From positions 1-55,635 of the forward strand of contig CAYUET010000016.1 of assembly GCA_964443875.1 (NCBI GenBank): a DNA stretch of 55,635 nucleotides, written 5' to 3'. Both the position numbers and the translations under genes were made by a program. How positions within the stretch are numbered: the stretch's first letter is position 1; each line of letters starts with the position of its first letter. The notes beneath the pieces are model-generated. The model was not told the origin of the DNA, searched no databases, and worked only from the letters and a program-made list of their open reading frames with translations. Source of the stretch: CAYUET01 sp964443875. GTDB lineage: Bacteria > Auribacterota > JAFGBW01. This document shows positions 49,053 through 55,635 of the stretch, one piece after another.

Positions 49053-49339
49053 GGTGCGTCTCTACGACAACGGAAAAAAGGATTGCGGGTGTTTGCATGG
49101 GGAGGGAAAGGCACTAAAAGGCATGGATCCCAGGATCAGGTTCCGGTATGACGGAGTAGGATGGATACCCGGATCGAGTCCGGGTATGACAGAGGGAGGG
49201 ACAAGTTCCGGAATGACGGGGACGAAGAGAAAGGCATGGATTCTTCGGTTCCCTCAGAATGACAATTCTTTCCGAATCATTAGAGCTCCTTGAAATTCAG
49301 AGTCCTCCGGGGAGGTAAAGAGATGAATGAAAAATCAGA

Positions 49340-50020
49340 CTAATTTGATTTATTTTTGATAAAAGTGAAATTAAAAAATTTATAGGATTCAAATAAATCA
49401 GGATTATTCAGATTTTTAATAATTTGATTAACAAACATTTCCTGGGATTCGTTTTTCAGGGGTTCCTGGTATTTTGCTGTATTGTCAGCTTCGATATTTT
49501 TTATGCTTTTAACTTCTACGATTTTCCGGGTGTCGGTATTTTCACTGTTCTTGAAGAGATAGTCTAAATTAGGATCATGCCTTTTTGAAGGGTTTCGGGC
49601 AGGATCGAAACCTATATCGATTATTTGGGGATTCAAGTATTTAAACGTTAAGAATTCATTTTTAATCTCATATTTAATTAATAAATAGGGCGCCGAATTG
49701 CTGAGGTCTGTCTGTTTTAATTGAAGAAAGGATTGATTGTTTATTTTTACTTCCCAACCCGCATATTCAACGGAGTCTTCATCGGAAACGCCCATCATCT
49801 GTTTTATGGAATATTCACAGGCGTTTATCTTTTTAATGATGATGGTGAAATGATTATCATGGTTTGATAATCCGGGATTTGTATTTTCCCCAGAAGGGGA
49901 TCGCCATATTCCGATTAATGATTCATTGACCGGAATTTTCTTTTCCTCTGAAACCGGGAATTGATAACTGCAGCTGCTTAAAAGCAGCAATCCCATTATC
50001 ATTAATATTAATTTTTGCAT
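49340..50020 (-). CDS. Lipoprotein, unknown function
   Basis: 226 residues with a lipoprotein signal: KLILMIMGLLLLSSCSY, where LLSSC is the lipobox and Cys16-17 region would be acylated and cleaved by LspA. The mature part starts with a short linker, then IGIWRSPSGEN, a beta-rich core to about 150, and a charged helical tail. IGIWRS resembles lipocalin-like DUFs that begin with IxGxW, but I cannot confirm it. AAGGATGG precedes the ATG. A module beta copy lies upstream, so it may be an outlying cassette gene. Confidence 0.7.
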   Translation of the reverse strand: MQKLILMIMGLLLLSSCSYQFPVSEEKKIPVNESLIGIWRSPSGENTNPGLSNHDNHFTIIIKKINACEYSIKQMMGVSDEDSVEYAGWEVKINNQSFLQLKQTDLSNSAPYLLIKYEIKNEFLTFKYLNPQIIDIGFDPARNPSKRHDPNLDYLFKNSENTDTRKIVEVKSIKNIEADNTAKYQEPLKNESQEMFVNQIIKNLNNPDLFESYKFFNFTFIKNKSN

Positions 50021-50073
50021 TTATAGTATTCCATCCTTGGAGTTCGCTGATTTCTGGTGAAAACTTATACTTA

Positions 50074-50117
50074 GCAAATCACTTTAACCATCTCAAGAGA
50101 CTTTAATCTATTCAAGG
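50074..50117 (-). repeat. Module beta repeat, copy 3
   Basis: TCTCAAGAGACTTTAA preceded by CAAATCACTT, as in the copies at 12091 and 18893; again just upstream of a minus-strand gene start. Confidence 0.5.
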
Positions 50118-50180
50118 GGATTTTTTTTGCTGTCATGGACATGACCTGACAAATGGTGTAGTATCCCTTTAAAAGGGGTT

Positions 50181-50339
50181 TATGGTGAGATATTTGAGAA
50201 TATCCAGGTTGCTATTGCCCGTGAAAAGCAGATTAAAGGTGTTTTAAGGAAGAAAATGATAGAATTAATCATAGAACACAATCCGGAATTTAAAGATCTC
50301 TTTGACGAGATTGCTTCGTCGCGGAACTCCTCGCAATGA
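50181..50339 (+). pseudogene. GIY-YIG nuclease C-terminal remnant
   Basis: The plus strand reads YGEIFENIQVAIAREKQIKG, then MIELIIEHNPEFKDLFDEIA and a short tail to TGA. The A-x-x-R-E-K-Q-I-K-G and N-P-x-x-x-D-L-x-D-E-I pattern is the C-terminal half of small GIY-YIG endonucleases. The N-terminal GIY-YIG part is missing, so the gene is dead. The tail SSRNSSQ comes from the short repeat family seen elsewhere in the window. Confidence 0.75.
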
Positions 50340-50449
50340 CGTTCAAAAAGATGTACTTATCGAAATGATACAGGACACTCGTGTGTGTAATCCGTTTATT
50401 ATCGGGATGTCTGATTTTACGAGAAAAGTTTAAATGAAAATGAGGGTGC

Positions 50450-51136
50450 ATGAATGAATCGCTGAAGAACAGTCAGTTCCTGCATGACAGAATGACATGC
50501 GCCGGAAGTGAAGACGTAAGCTTTATCCTGGTCAGGCCCAAAGAATTCAGGGCCGGAATCCAGTACCCTTTATTCGTTTTTTTGCACGGCAGGGGCGGTG
50601 ACCCGAAACAGGTGTTGAAACGGGATTATGAGCTATGGTCTCAGCAGGATTTTTTTGTTCTCATTCCCCAGGGTATTTATTCCTGTGAATTCGGTTTTGC
50701 CTGGTACAACCGGAAGGATCCGGTTCAGTTTAAAATCGATCTTGAGAAGGATGAAAAAAGGGTCACTGAGCTGGTGAAGAAAATCAAGTCGGATTACCCT
50801 GTGAAGGCTTCAAGAATTCACCTGGGCGGTTTTTCACAGGGCGGGCGGCTGGCCTTTTATATCGGCTTCCGGAATCCGATCCTCTTCAGGGGAATCATGC
50901 CTGTCGGCGGCGTCTTTATGGAAGAGCAGCTGAATTCCCGCATCCCTGATGCGCAATATCTTCATGTGGATATTTTTCACGGAACAGAGGACAGGATAAA
51001 CAGCTTTGAAAGTATAAAGGCCGCTTTTTATGAATTGAAGCAAAAAGGCGTTCCTGTGACTCTGACCTCCTACCCCCTTGATCATGAGTACACCCCGGAG
51101 ATCCTGGCAAGAATTCTAAGCAGGGTCGGATCTTGA
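50450..51136 (+). CDS. Phospholipase/carboxylesterase-family alpha/beta hydrolase
   Basis: 228 residues of the abhydrolase_2 type. LFVFLHGRGGDPKQV holds the oxyanion HG; nucleophile Ser in LGGFSQGGRLAFYIG; acid Asp in DIFHGTEDRINSFE; His in SYPLDHEYTPEI. No signal peptide, so probably a cytoplasmic esterase on acyl or peptide substrates. GAGGG precedes the ATG. Short for the family but complete. The substrate is unknown. Confidence 0.88.
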   Translation: MNESLKNSQFLHDRMTCAGSEDVSFILVRPKEFRAGIQYPLFVFLHGRGGDPKQVLKRDYELWSQQDFFVLIPQGIYSCEFGFAWYNRKDPVQFKIDLEKDEKRVTELVKKIKSDYPVKASRIHLGGFSQGGRLAFYIGFRNPILFRGIMPVGGVFMEEQLNSRIPDAQYLHVDIFHGTEDRINSFESIKAAFYELKQKGVPVTLTSYPLDHEYTPEILARILSRVGS

Positions 51137-51510
51137 AATGGTGTTGTTTGTTTCCGGGAAAACAAGAATACACGAATCAAAAAAAACTTCCTCTTGAAAA
51201 TCTTTCCAATTTATATGGAAATCTTTTCATTTTGACGTTTTGGTATACGTTTTGGTGCATCACCCTAACCCATTTGGGTTATCCGTTCTGAATGGGATTT
51301 CGCCGTTTTAAGCAATTTTTAAATCCATATTCTCTAAATTCGTTTCAATAATGAGTGTTGTATTTATTTAATTATTTTTATTTATTTGGCCCGATTTATG
51401 GATAAGGATAACTGCATGTTCCGATGCAAGAAATACGAAGTGCAGAACAATATTGCAGAGAATGACATTAGGAATTCTAAAACACTGCATTTTTAAATGA
51501 GGGGAAAAGA

Positions 51511-51840
51511 ATGAAAAAAATGATGACGATAGCATTAATTTCAGTTTTCGGATTAACCGGATCTGTTTATGCCAAGGTCCAGGATTTTTCTGATAAAGCG
51601 CCTGCCCAGAGAATCGAAGTTTTCAAGGGAAGTATTGTTTCTGTCAATGTCGTTGACAGTGAACTTATCGTCAAGGATTTGAATGATGAGGAAGTGACGG
51701 TTACAGTGGACGCTGCAACAAAGATTTCCGCTGTGGGCGGGCCCGCTAAACTCTGCAAATTAAAGGCCGGTAAAAATGTCACCGTTCACTGCAGGGTTTG
51801 TGGTACGGATGTGATTGCCCAGGAAATCAAGTATGTTTAA
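51511..51840 (+). CDS. Small exported beta-rich protein (DUF5666-like)
   Basis: 109 residues with a signal peptide (MTIALISVFGLTGSVYA) and a small OB-like beta domain: RIEVFKGSIVSVNVVDSELIV, VTVTVDAATKISAV, GKNVTVHCRVCGTDVIAQEI. Two Cys in CRVC could bind metal or form a disulfide. The GxIxxVd...lxV pattern resembles DUF5666. GAGGGGAAAAGA precedes the ATG. A 15-bp hairpin follows directly. Confidence 0.65.
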   Translation: MKKMMTIALISVFGLTGSVYAKVQDFSDKAPAQRIEVFKGSIVSVNVVDSELIVKDLNDEEVTVTVDAATKISAVGGPAKLCKLKAGKNVTVHCRVCGTDVIAQEIKYV

Positions 51841-51848
51841 AAATTAGA

Positions 51849-51901
51849 TTTCAGCCGATCGGGTTTACCTCTCCTCCTTTTAAGTTCCCGATCGGCTGAA
51901 A
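51849..51901 (+). terminator. 15-bp hairpin with pyrimidine-rich loop
   Basis: TTTCAGCCGATCGGG and CCCGATCGGCTGAAA pair perfectly around a 23-nt loop containing CCTCTCCTCCTTTT. There is no T-tract, so it may act as an mRNA-stabilising or Rho-type end structure rather than as a classical terminator. Confidence 0.6.
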
Positions 51902-52049
51902 CTATTTCTGCATCTGGAGAAGAATCCGCCCTCCGCGCAACGTTTCATTCTTATTTTATCTCTCCTTTCTTTACTTCTTTCCCTTTTGTGAATATTATTT
52001 TTTTGTTTGTTGTTTTAATAATGGGCTCACAGAAAATAAGGAAGATGTT

Positions 52050-52574
52050 ATGATTCGGAATGCCGTGAACAAGGATTTTAACAGGATTTATCAAATTATT
52101 AATGACGCGGCAACAGCCTACAAAAGTGTTATCCCGGATGACAGGTGGCAAGAACCTTATATGTCTGAAGAGGAATTGAAAAATCAGATTGCAGAGGGGG
52201 TGAGGTTTTTCTGCTATGCAGATCAGGACCTGATCAAAGGCGTAATGGGAATCCAGGACAGGAAGACTGTCAAATTAATCCGGCATGCCTATGTCCTTAC
52301 TGAGCTCAGAAAAAAGGGCATCGGCTCTCTCCTGATTCGCCATCTGATAAAAGATACCTTCAAACCTGTCCTCATTGGAACCTGGAAAGCCGCCTCCTGG
52401 GCCATACGCTTTTATGAAAAACATGGCTTTGCCCTTGTTTCAGACGAAGAAAAAAATATCCTGCTGAGGAAATATTGGAACATCCCGGACAGGCAGATTG
52501 AAACCTCCGTGGTGCTCGCGGACAAAAAGTATTTTGATAATAAGGAACCCTGCCTTGCCTTTCCGTCCATTTAG
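52050..52574 (+). CDS. GNAT family N-acetyltransferase
   Basis: 174 residues. IRNAVNKDFNRIYQIINDAATAYK at the start, ELRKKGIGSLLIRHLI (acetyl-CoA loop, R-K-K-G-I-G, about 88-102), and GTWKAASWAIRFYEKHGF (motif B). This matches phosphinothricin/amino-acid acetyltransferase-like GNATs. AAGGAAG precedes the ATG. The target cannot be named. Confidence 0.85.
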   Translation: MIRNAVNKDFNRIYQIINDAATAYKSVIPDDRWQEPYMSEEELKNQIAEGVRFFCYADQDLIKGVMGIQDRKTVKLIRHAYVLTELRKKGIGSLLIRHLIKDTFKPVLIGTWKAASWAIRFYEKHGFALVSDEEKNILLRKYWNIPDRQIETSVVLADKKYFDNKEPCLAFPSI

Positions 52575-52631
52575 CTTTATATCCTTTTAAAGAAACGTCC
52601 GGAGAATTTCTGTTTATTTATTCCGATAGGG

Positions 52632-52852
52632 CTAACCCGAATTTTGCGTGTCAGCGACAAATATTCGGGGATGCAATGTGTGTTTGACCCTGTCAAAACA
52701 GGCTTGCGCAGACAAAAAGTTGTTTTTTGCCTGAATACAAGACTGGGTACAATTTGTACCCAAAGATTGAAGTCAATAGTGGGGTTGGAAGGATTGATTT
52801 ATTAGGGTTTGAATAGACTACTTCTGATTATTCATGCAATATGCGGGCTAAT
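52632..52852 (+). repeat. Three-palindrome repeat delta, copy 3
   Basis: Full-length: CCCGAAT...ATTCGGG, a decayed TTTGACCCTGTCAAA palindrome, and TGGGTACAATTTGTACCCA (52744-52762). Same orientation as copy 2 and opposite to copy 1. Confidence 0.8.
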
Positions 52853-53011
52853 AGTCCAAAATATAATTTTCACATTTTTTATTTATTCCATCTCTTTTTT
52901 ATCCTGATATTTTTCTGAATACATGGTTGAGTTTAAAAAATTCAGGGACTTTTATTTACACTCCTTTTAAAATTTGATAGTTATCCGGCCTTAAAATCAA
53001 AGGAGTTTTTA

Positions 53012-53608
53012 ATGAAAAAGGCGTTGCTCGGTTTGCTTATTTTAATCGGTTCTGTGGCCGCTTCCCTCTCGTATTACGGTCTTTTTGCCAAAATTGAAAT
53101 CCGTGAGGCTGAAATGGGCCCTTATTATTTCGCTTTTGACAAGCACCAGGGGGAATATCAGAAGATCGGTCCGGTGTTTTCCAAACTGTATTACCGCCTT
53201 ATGAATGATAATATCGATTCCAAACAGGGCCTCGGGATTTATTTTGATAATCCGCGTTTTGTGGAAAAAACTAACCTGCGCTCCATCGCCGCCTGTCTTG
53301 TCGACGGGAACGATCCTAAAAACAGAGCTGTGCTTGAGAAAAAATATATGACCGGCGAAATTCCCAGAAGCCTTTGCGCAGTCGTTGAATTTCCCTACAA
53401 AGGGAATCTCTCCGTGATCCTCGGCGTGATGAAGGTCTATCCTAAACTGGCCGTATGGCTGCAGGAAAAAAAATACCCCGATATGCCCCTCCTTGAACTC
53501 TACGACCAGGCCGAAGGTAAAACCTATTACATCGCCCCGACCCATCTGAGTCCTACTGATTTTCAAAAGCTTTTTGAAAAACAGGAGCCTTTGAATCCTC
53601 AGCAATAA
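53012..53608 (+). CDS. Membrane-anchored GyrI-like (TEX264-like) protein
   Basis: 198 residues. One N-terminal helix (ALLGLLILIGSVAASLSYYGLF), then a GyrI-like/SRPBCC ligand domain: EMGPYYFAFDKHQGEYQKIG, FSKLYYRL, GLGIYFDNPRF, LRSIAACLVDG, SLCAVVEFPYKGNLSVILGVMKVYPKLAVWL, PLLELYDQ...TYYIAP. The single helix plus GyrI-fold arrangement and the H-x-G-x-Y-x-x-I motif recall eukaryotic TEX264 and bacterial relatives. It probably binds a small amphipathic ligand at the membrane face. AAAGGAG precedes the ATG; the next gene starts 14 nt after its stop. Confidence 0.75.
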   Translation: MKKALLGLLILIGSVAASLSYYGLFAKIEIREAEMGPYYFAFDKHQGEYQKIGPVFSKLYYRLMNDNIDSKQGLGIYFDNPRFVEKTNLRSIAACLVDGNDPKNRAVLEKKYMTGEIPRSLCAVVEFPYKGNLSVILGVMKVYPKLAVWLQEKKYPDMPLLELYDQAEGKTYYIAPTHLSPTDFQKLFEKQEPLNPQQ

Positions 53609-53621
53609 TCAGGATTATCGG

Positions 53622-55635
53622 ATGACTGAAACGCGAAAGCTTTTTTATGCGGCTGCCCTCATCTTTTTAGGCCTTTTCCTGAGAATGACCTATCTGGCTG
53701 CACCCCACATTGACGCCGACCAGGCCGTTTTCGGTCTTGAGGGAATTCATATCCTCAAAGGCGAATTCCCGGTCTTCAGCTGGGGCTATGCCTACATCGG
53801 AACCCTTCAGAGCTATATGGATGCCGTTGTCTTCTATTTCTTCGGTCCCTCCAGGGAAGCCCTCAATGCCGTGGCCCTTCCTTTTTACCTCCTTTATGCG
53901 TTTTCTCTTTATTCCTTAAGCACCGTCCTTTTCCGCTCCTTTTCCCTGCAGTTACTGACTGTTGCCCTGGGCGCGGTCGCCCCTGATTTCTTCATGATCC
54001 ACGGGGCCTGGGGAAGACACGGCTACCCCGAGACTTTTGCCTTCGGCTCCCTCCTTCTCGCCATGGTCGCAAAAGGGGTGAATAAACCCCTCTCCGCTAA
54101 GTTTTATTTCAGTCTCTGCTTTGTGGCCGGCCTCGCCTGGTGGTCTAATTTCCTCATAATATATTATTTTGTCCCAGTCTTTATCTTTCAGCTTTACCAG
54201 ATCTTTAAACGTTATGATTCCTTTGTTAAAGTGACTTTTTCTTCTTTCCCTGGTTTCTTTACCGGAGGCCTTCCTTTCTGGCTTTATAATTTTCAGAATC
54301 AATTTGAGTCCTTTGCCATGTTTGGTTCAAACGGGATTAAACCCGCGTTTTCCAATGCCCTCCTCTCTTTTCTTGATTCCTTTTCCATCCTCATCGGCGC
54401 CGTTCATTTTGACTCCGGACCCCTGATTTCCTGCATCTCCACTGCTCTTTCGCTGCTCATGGGGTTTATGGCCCTTTTCTGCCTCCTTTATTTCGGGGTG
54501 AAATGTCTCGCAGGATTTTTTAAAAGAATTCTCGATCCCGTTGATTTTATCTGGATTTTTTTTGCCTCCATCCTCCTGATCTTTTTTACCAGTCAGTATT
54601 CGTATGTGGGAGACAAAACCAACCTCCGGTACCTCGTTCCTTTTTACTCTCTTTACCCCCTCATCCCCGCCTTGACCCTCCAGGCTCTTGGAACCCGATT
54701 CAGACTCTCCCCCGTTGTTATTCCTTTGAGCTTTTTCCTTATTGCCATGAATTTTGTTTCCCTCACTCAGGGATCGCCCTTCTTCAATTCTGAGAAAAGA
54801 AACAAACAACACGCCCAGATTCAATCCCAGAATGACCTTTTCAATGAACTTAAAAAAACCGGAAAAAACCAGTTCCTTATGCATGAGTACTGGGAGTCCA
54901 TGCGCTACACTTTTGATTCGAAAGAGGAACTCATCTTTGCGGATGTGAACTGCCGTTATCCAAAATATATCCACGATATGATGAAAAATAATGACCTTAA
55001 TTATCTTATTTCAAGTAATTTTTTGAGTTTTGAAAATTCCGTGGAGATCCTCGGCAGCCAGTGCAAAAAATCACGGGTTAAGGGGTATACTCTTTATAAT
55101 GGTTTTGAAAATCTGATTCCAGAGGAGATGTCTGTTGTTCCTGGAAATGCTTTTTCCCTTTCCACTCAGGCGGGCCCGGATCTTGAGAACGCCCTGACGG
55201 ACAGAGTCCTGAAAACCGCTGTTTTTTTCCCGCTTAAATCAAGGAAACATCCTTTTCTGGATGTCCGCTTTTCTTCGCCACGATCCCTTATGGGCCTCGG
55301 AGGTGTCTTTGTTGATGAGTTCTGCTCCCCGGAAATTATCCATGTCCTCGATATGAGAAATCATAAACCTGTGACCATTATCAAAAATTATTTCCCCGGC
55401 TACAGGATGGGGGTTTTGCCTTTTATTCCCTTTTCACCCAAATTTTTTGAGCTTTATTTCACCCCCGTTGAAACAGATCACCTGCGTTTTGTCTTTCTGC
55501 CTAAAAAAGACTCGGGCATCCTTAATTGGGGGCTCAGTGAAGTATTCTTTTTAGAGCGGACGAAGGACGGAGAGGCGGGGGGAAAGGGTGAAAAGGCAGG
55601 GATGAGGGGCGGAGAGGGGGAAAGTGCTGCCGGGG
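53622..55635 (+). CDS. Large membrane glycosyltransferase (GT-C/PMT-ArnT-like), 3' end beyond window
   Basis: An uninterrupted frame from ATG 53622 to the window edge, 671 codons, with AGGA upstream. About ten membrane helices in residues 1-380. The first external loop, PHIDADQAVFGLEGI after helix 1, has the D-x-D/E pattern that marks GT39/ArnT-like GT-C enzymes using polyprenyl-phosphate sugars. Residues from about 390 form a soluble C-terminal domain (MHEYWESMRYTF; PRSLMGLGGVFVDEFC) ending near VFFLERTKDG, after which the sequence becomes Gly/Glu/Lys-rich and may be past the true domain. Acceptor unknown. Probably co-transcribed with the TEX264-like gene. Confidence 0.8.
   Translation, partial: MTETRKLFYAAALIFLGLFLRMTYLAAPHIDADQAVFGLEGIHILKGEFPVFSWGYAYIGTLQSYMDAVVFYFFGPSREALNAVALPFYLLYAFSLYSLSTVLFRSFSLQLLTVALGAVAPDFFMIHGAWGRHGYPETFAFGSLLLAMVAKGVNKPLSAKFYFSLCFVAGLAWWSNFLIIYYFVPVFIFQLYQIFKRYDSFVKVTFSSFPGFFTGGLPFWLYNFQNQFESFAMFGSNGIKPAFSNALLSFLDSFSILIGAVHFDSGPLISCISTALSLLMGFMALFCLLYFGVKCLAGFFKRILDPVDFIWIFFASILLIFFTSQYSYVGDKTNLRYLVPFYSLYPLIPALTLQALGTRFRLSPVVIPLSFFLIAMNFVSLTQGSPFFNSEKRNKQHAQIQSQNDLFNELKKTGKNQFLMHEYWESMRYTFDSKEELIFADVNCRYPKYIHDMMKNNDLNYLISSNFLSFENSVEILGSQCKKSRVKGYTLYNGFENLIPEEMSVVPGNAFSLSTQAGPDLENALTDRVLKTAVFFPLKSRKHPFLDVRFSSPRSLMGLGGVFVDEFCSPEIIHVLDMRNHKPVTIIKNYFPGYRMGVLPFIPFSPKFFELYFTPVETDHLRFVFLPKKDSGILNWGLSEVFFLERTKDGEAGGKGEKAGMRGGEGESAAG

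Larger units (their letters stand above)
48643..49339. other. Intergenic region with repeats
   Basis: Holds the first palindrome of the REP-like element (48800-48819), a 28-bp perfect palindrome (49025-49052) and short GGATCCCAGGATCAGG and CCGGGTATGAC motifs. Small frames inside are interrupted or unsupported; no gene is called. Confidence 0.6.

Noticed and set aside
52632..52852. Small frames inside repeat delta
   Set aside because: Frames are not kept between the three copies; the conserved elements are palindromes.
54327..54974. 215-codon minus-strand frame near the right end
   Set aside because: Antisense to the long GT-C glycosyltransferase frame, which has membrane helices and a ribosome site.

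Overview
The window looks like a piece of a Gram-negative bacterial chromosome with moderate-to-low GC. It carries an outer-membrane-type beta-barrel, a lipoprotein with a lipobox, several Sec signal peptides and a PEP-CTERM (exosortase-type) protein. No rRNA, tRNA, CRISPR array, transposase or integrase gene was found. Taxonomy is uncertain. Three exported proteins carry a short (L/F)AP motif just after the signal peptide, and one of them has a GGID motif near its C-terminus; from memory this recalls Omnitrophota. The Cys-rich PAS kinase and the PEP-CTERM protein would also fit Desulfobacterota-like lineages. I treat this as open.

Layout. (1) 1-1640: minus-strand small genes and fragments (two methyltransferases, a small ORF, an attC-like site). 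(2) 1650-5250: a tight plus-strand operon behind a good Pho-box match: olsB-like, plsC/olsA-like, btaA and btaB, i.e. phosphorus-free ornithine lipid plus betaine lipid (DGTS) synthesis. (3) 5455-10204: two divergent exported proteins, a DHH-family phosphoesterase and a 1068-residue protein of unknown function. (4) 10281-19640: a run of unrelated minus-strand small genes: GNAT, acyltransferase, GAF, chorismate mutase, VOC, DUF3795, a truncated flavodoxin fused to a nonsense-broken GNAT, an octapeptide-repeat protein, BrnT/BrnA and YoeB/YefM. They are separated by recurring intergenic modules and imperfect inverted repeats that often begin at the stop codon. Together with region 1 this resembles a chromosomal-integron (gene cassette) array, although no intI is present. 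(5) 20400-33741: ordinary genes: acyltransferase-3, GNAT, hybrid histidine kinase, PEP-CTERM protein with a sigma-54 promoter, a zinc-ribbon membrane protein, GT87-like transferase, ABC-F ATPase, and a PEGA-domain Ser/Thr kinase followed by a beta-barrel and a strong terminator. (6) 34070-43567: topoisomerase III, AlbA_2/RecG-like protein, a small peptide gene, a PH-like membrane protein, MarR, TetR, a GH13 glycosidase, and a DUF4143 ATPase behind a 40-bp palindrome. (7) 44193-55635: secreted proteins, an exported P-loop/HD protein, lipoprotein, esterase, GNAT, a TEX264-like GyrI-fold protein and a large membrane glycosyltransferase that runs off the end.

Cross-cutting observations. Several genes (topB, ABC-F, marR, tetR, the DUF4143 ATPase and perhaps brnT) have no Shine-Dalgarno (SD) sequence but have a promoter whose -10 box lies about 6-10 nt before the ATG, so leaderless transcripts are predicted. 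Other genes have their best SD in front of an AUU or AUA codon. The TetR regulator and the GH13 gene next to it share an operator core. A roughly 210-bp repeat built of three palindromes occurs three times.
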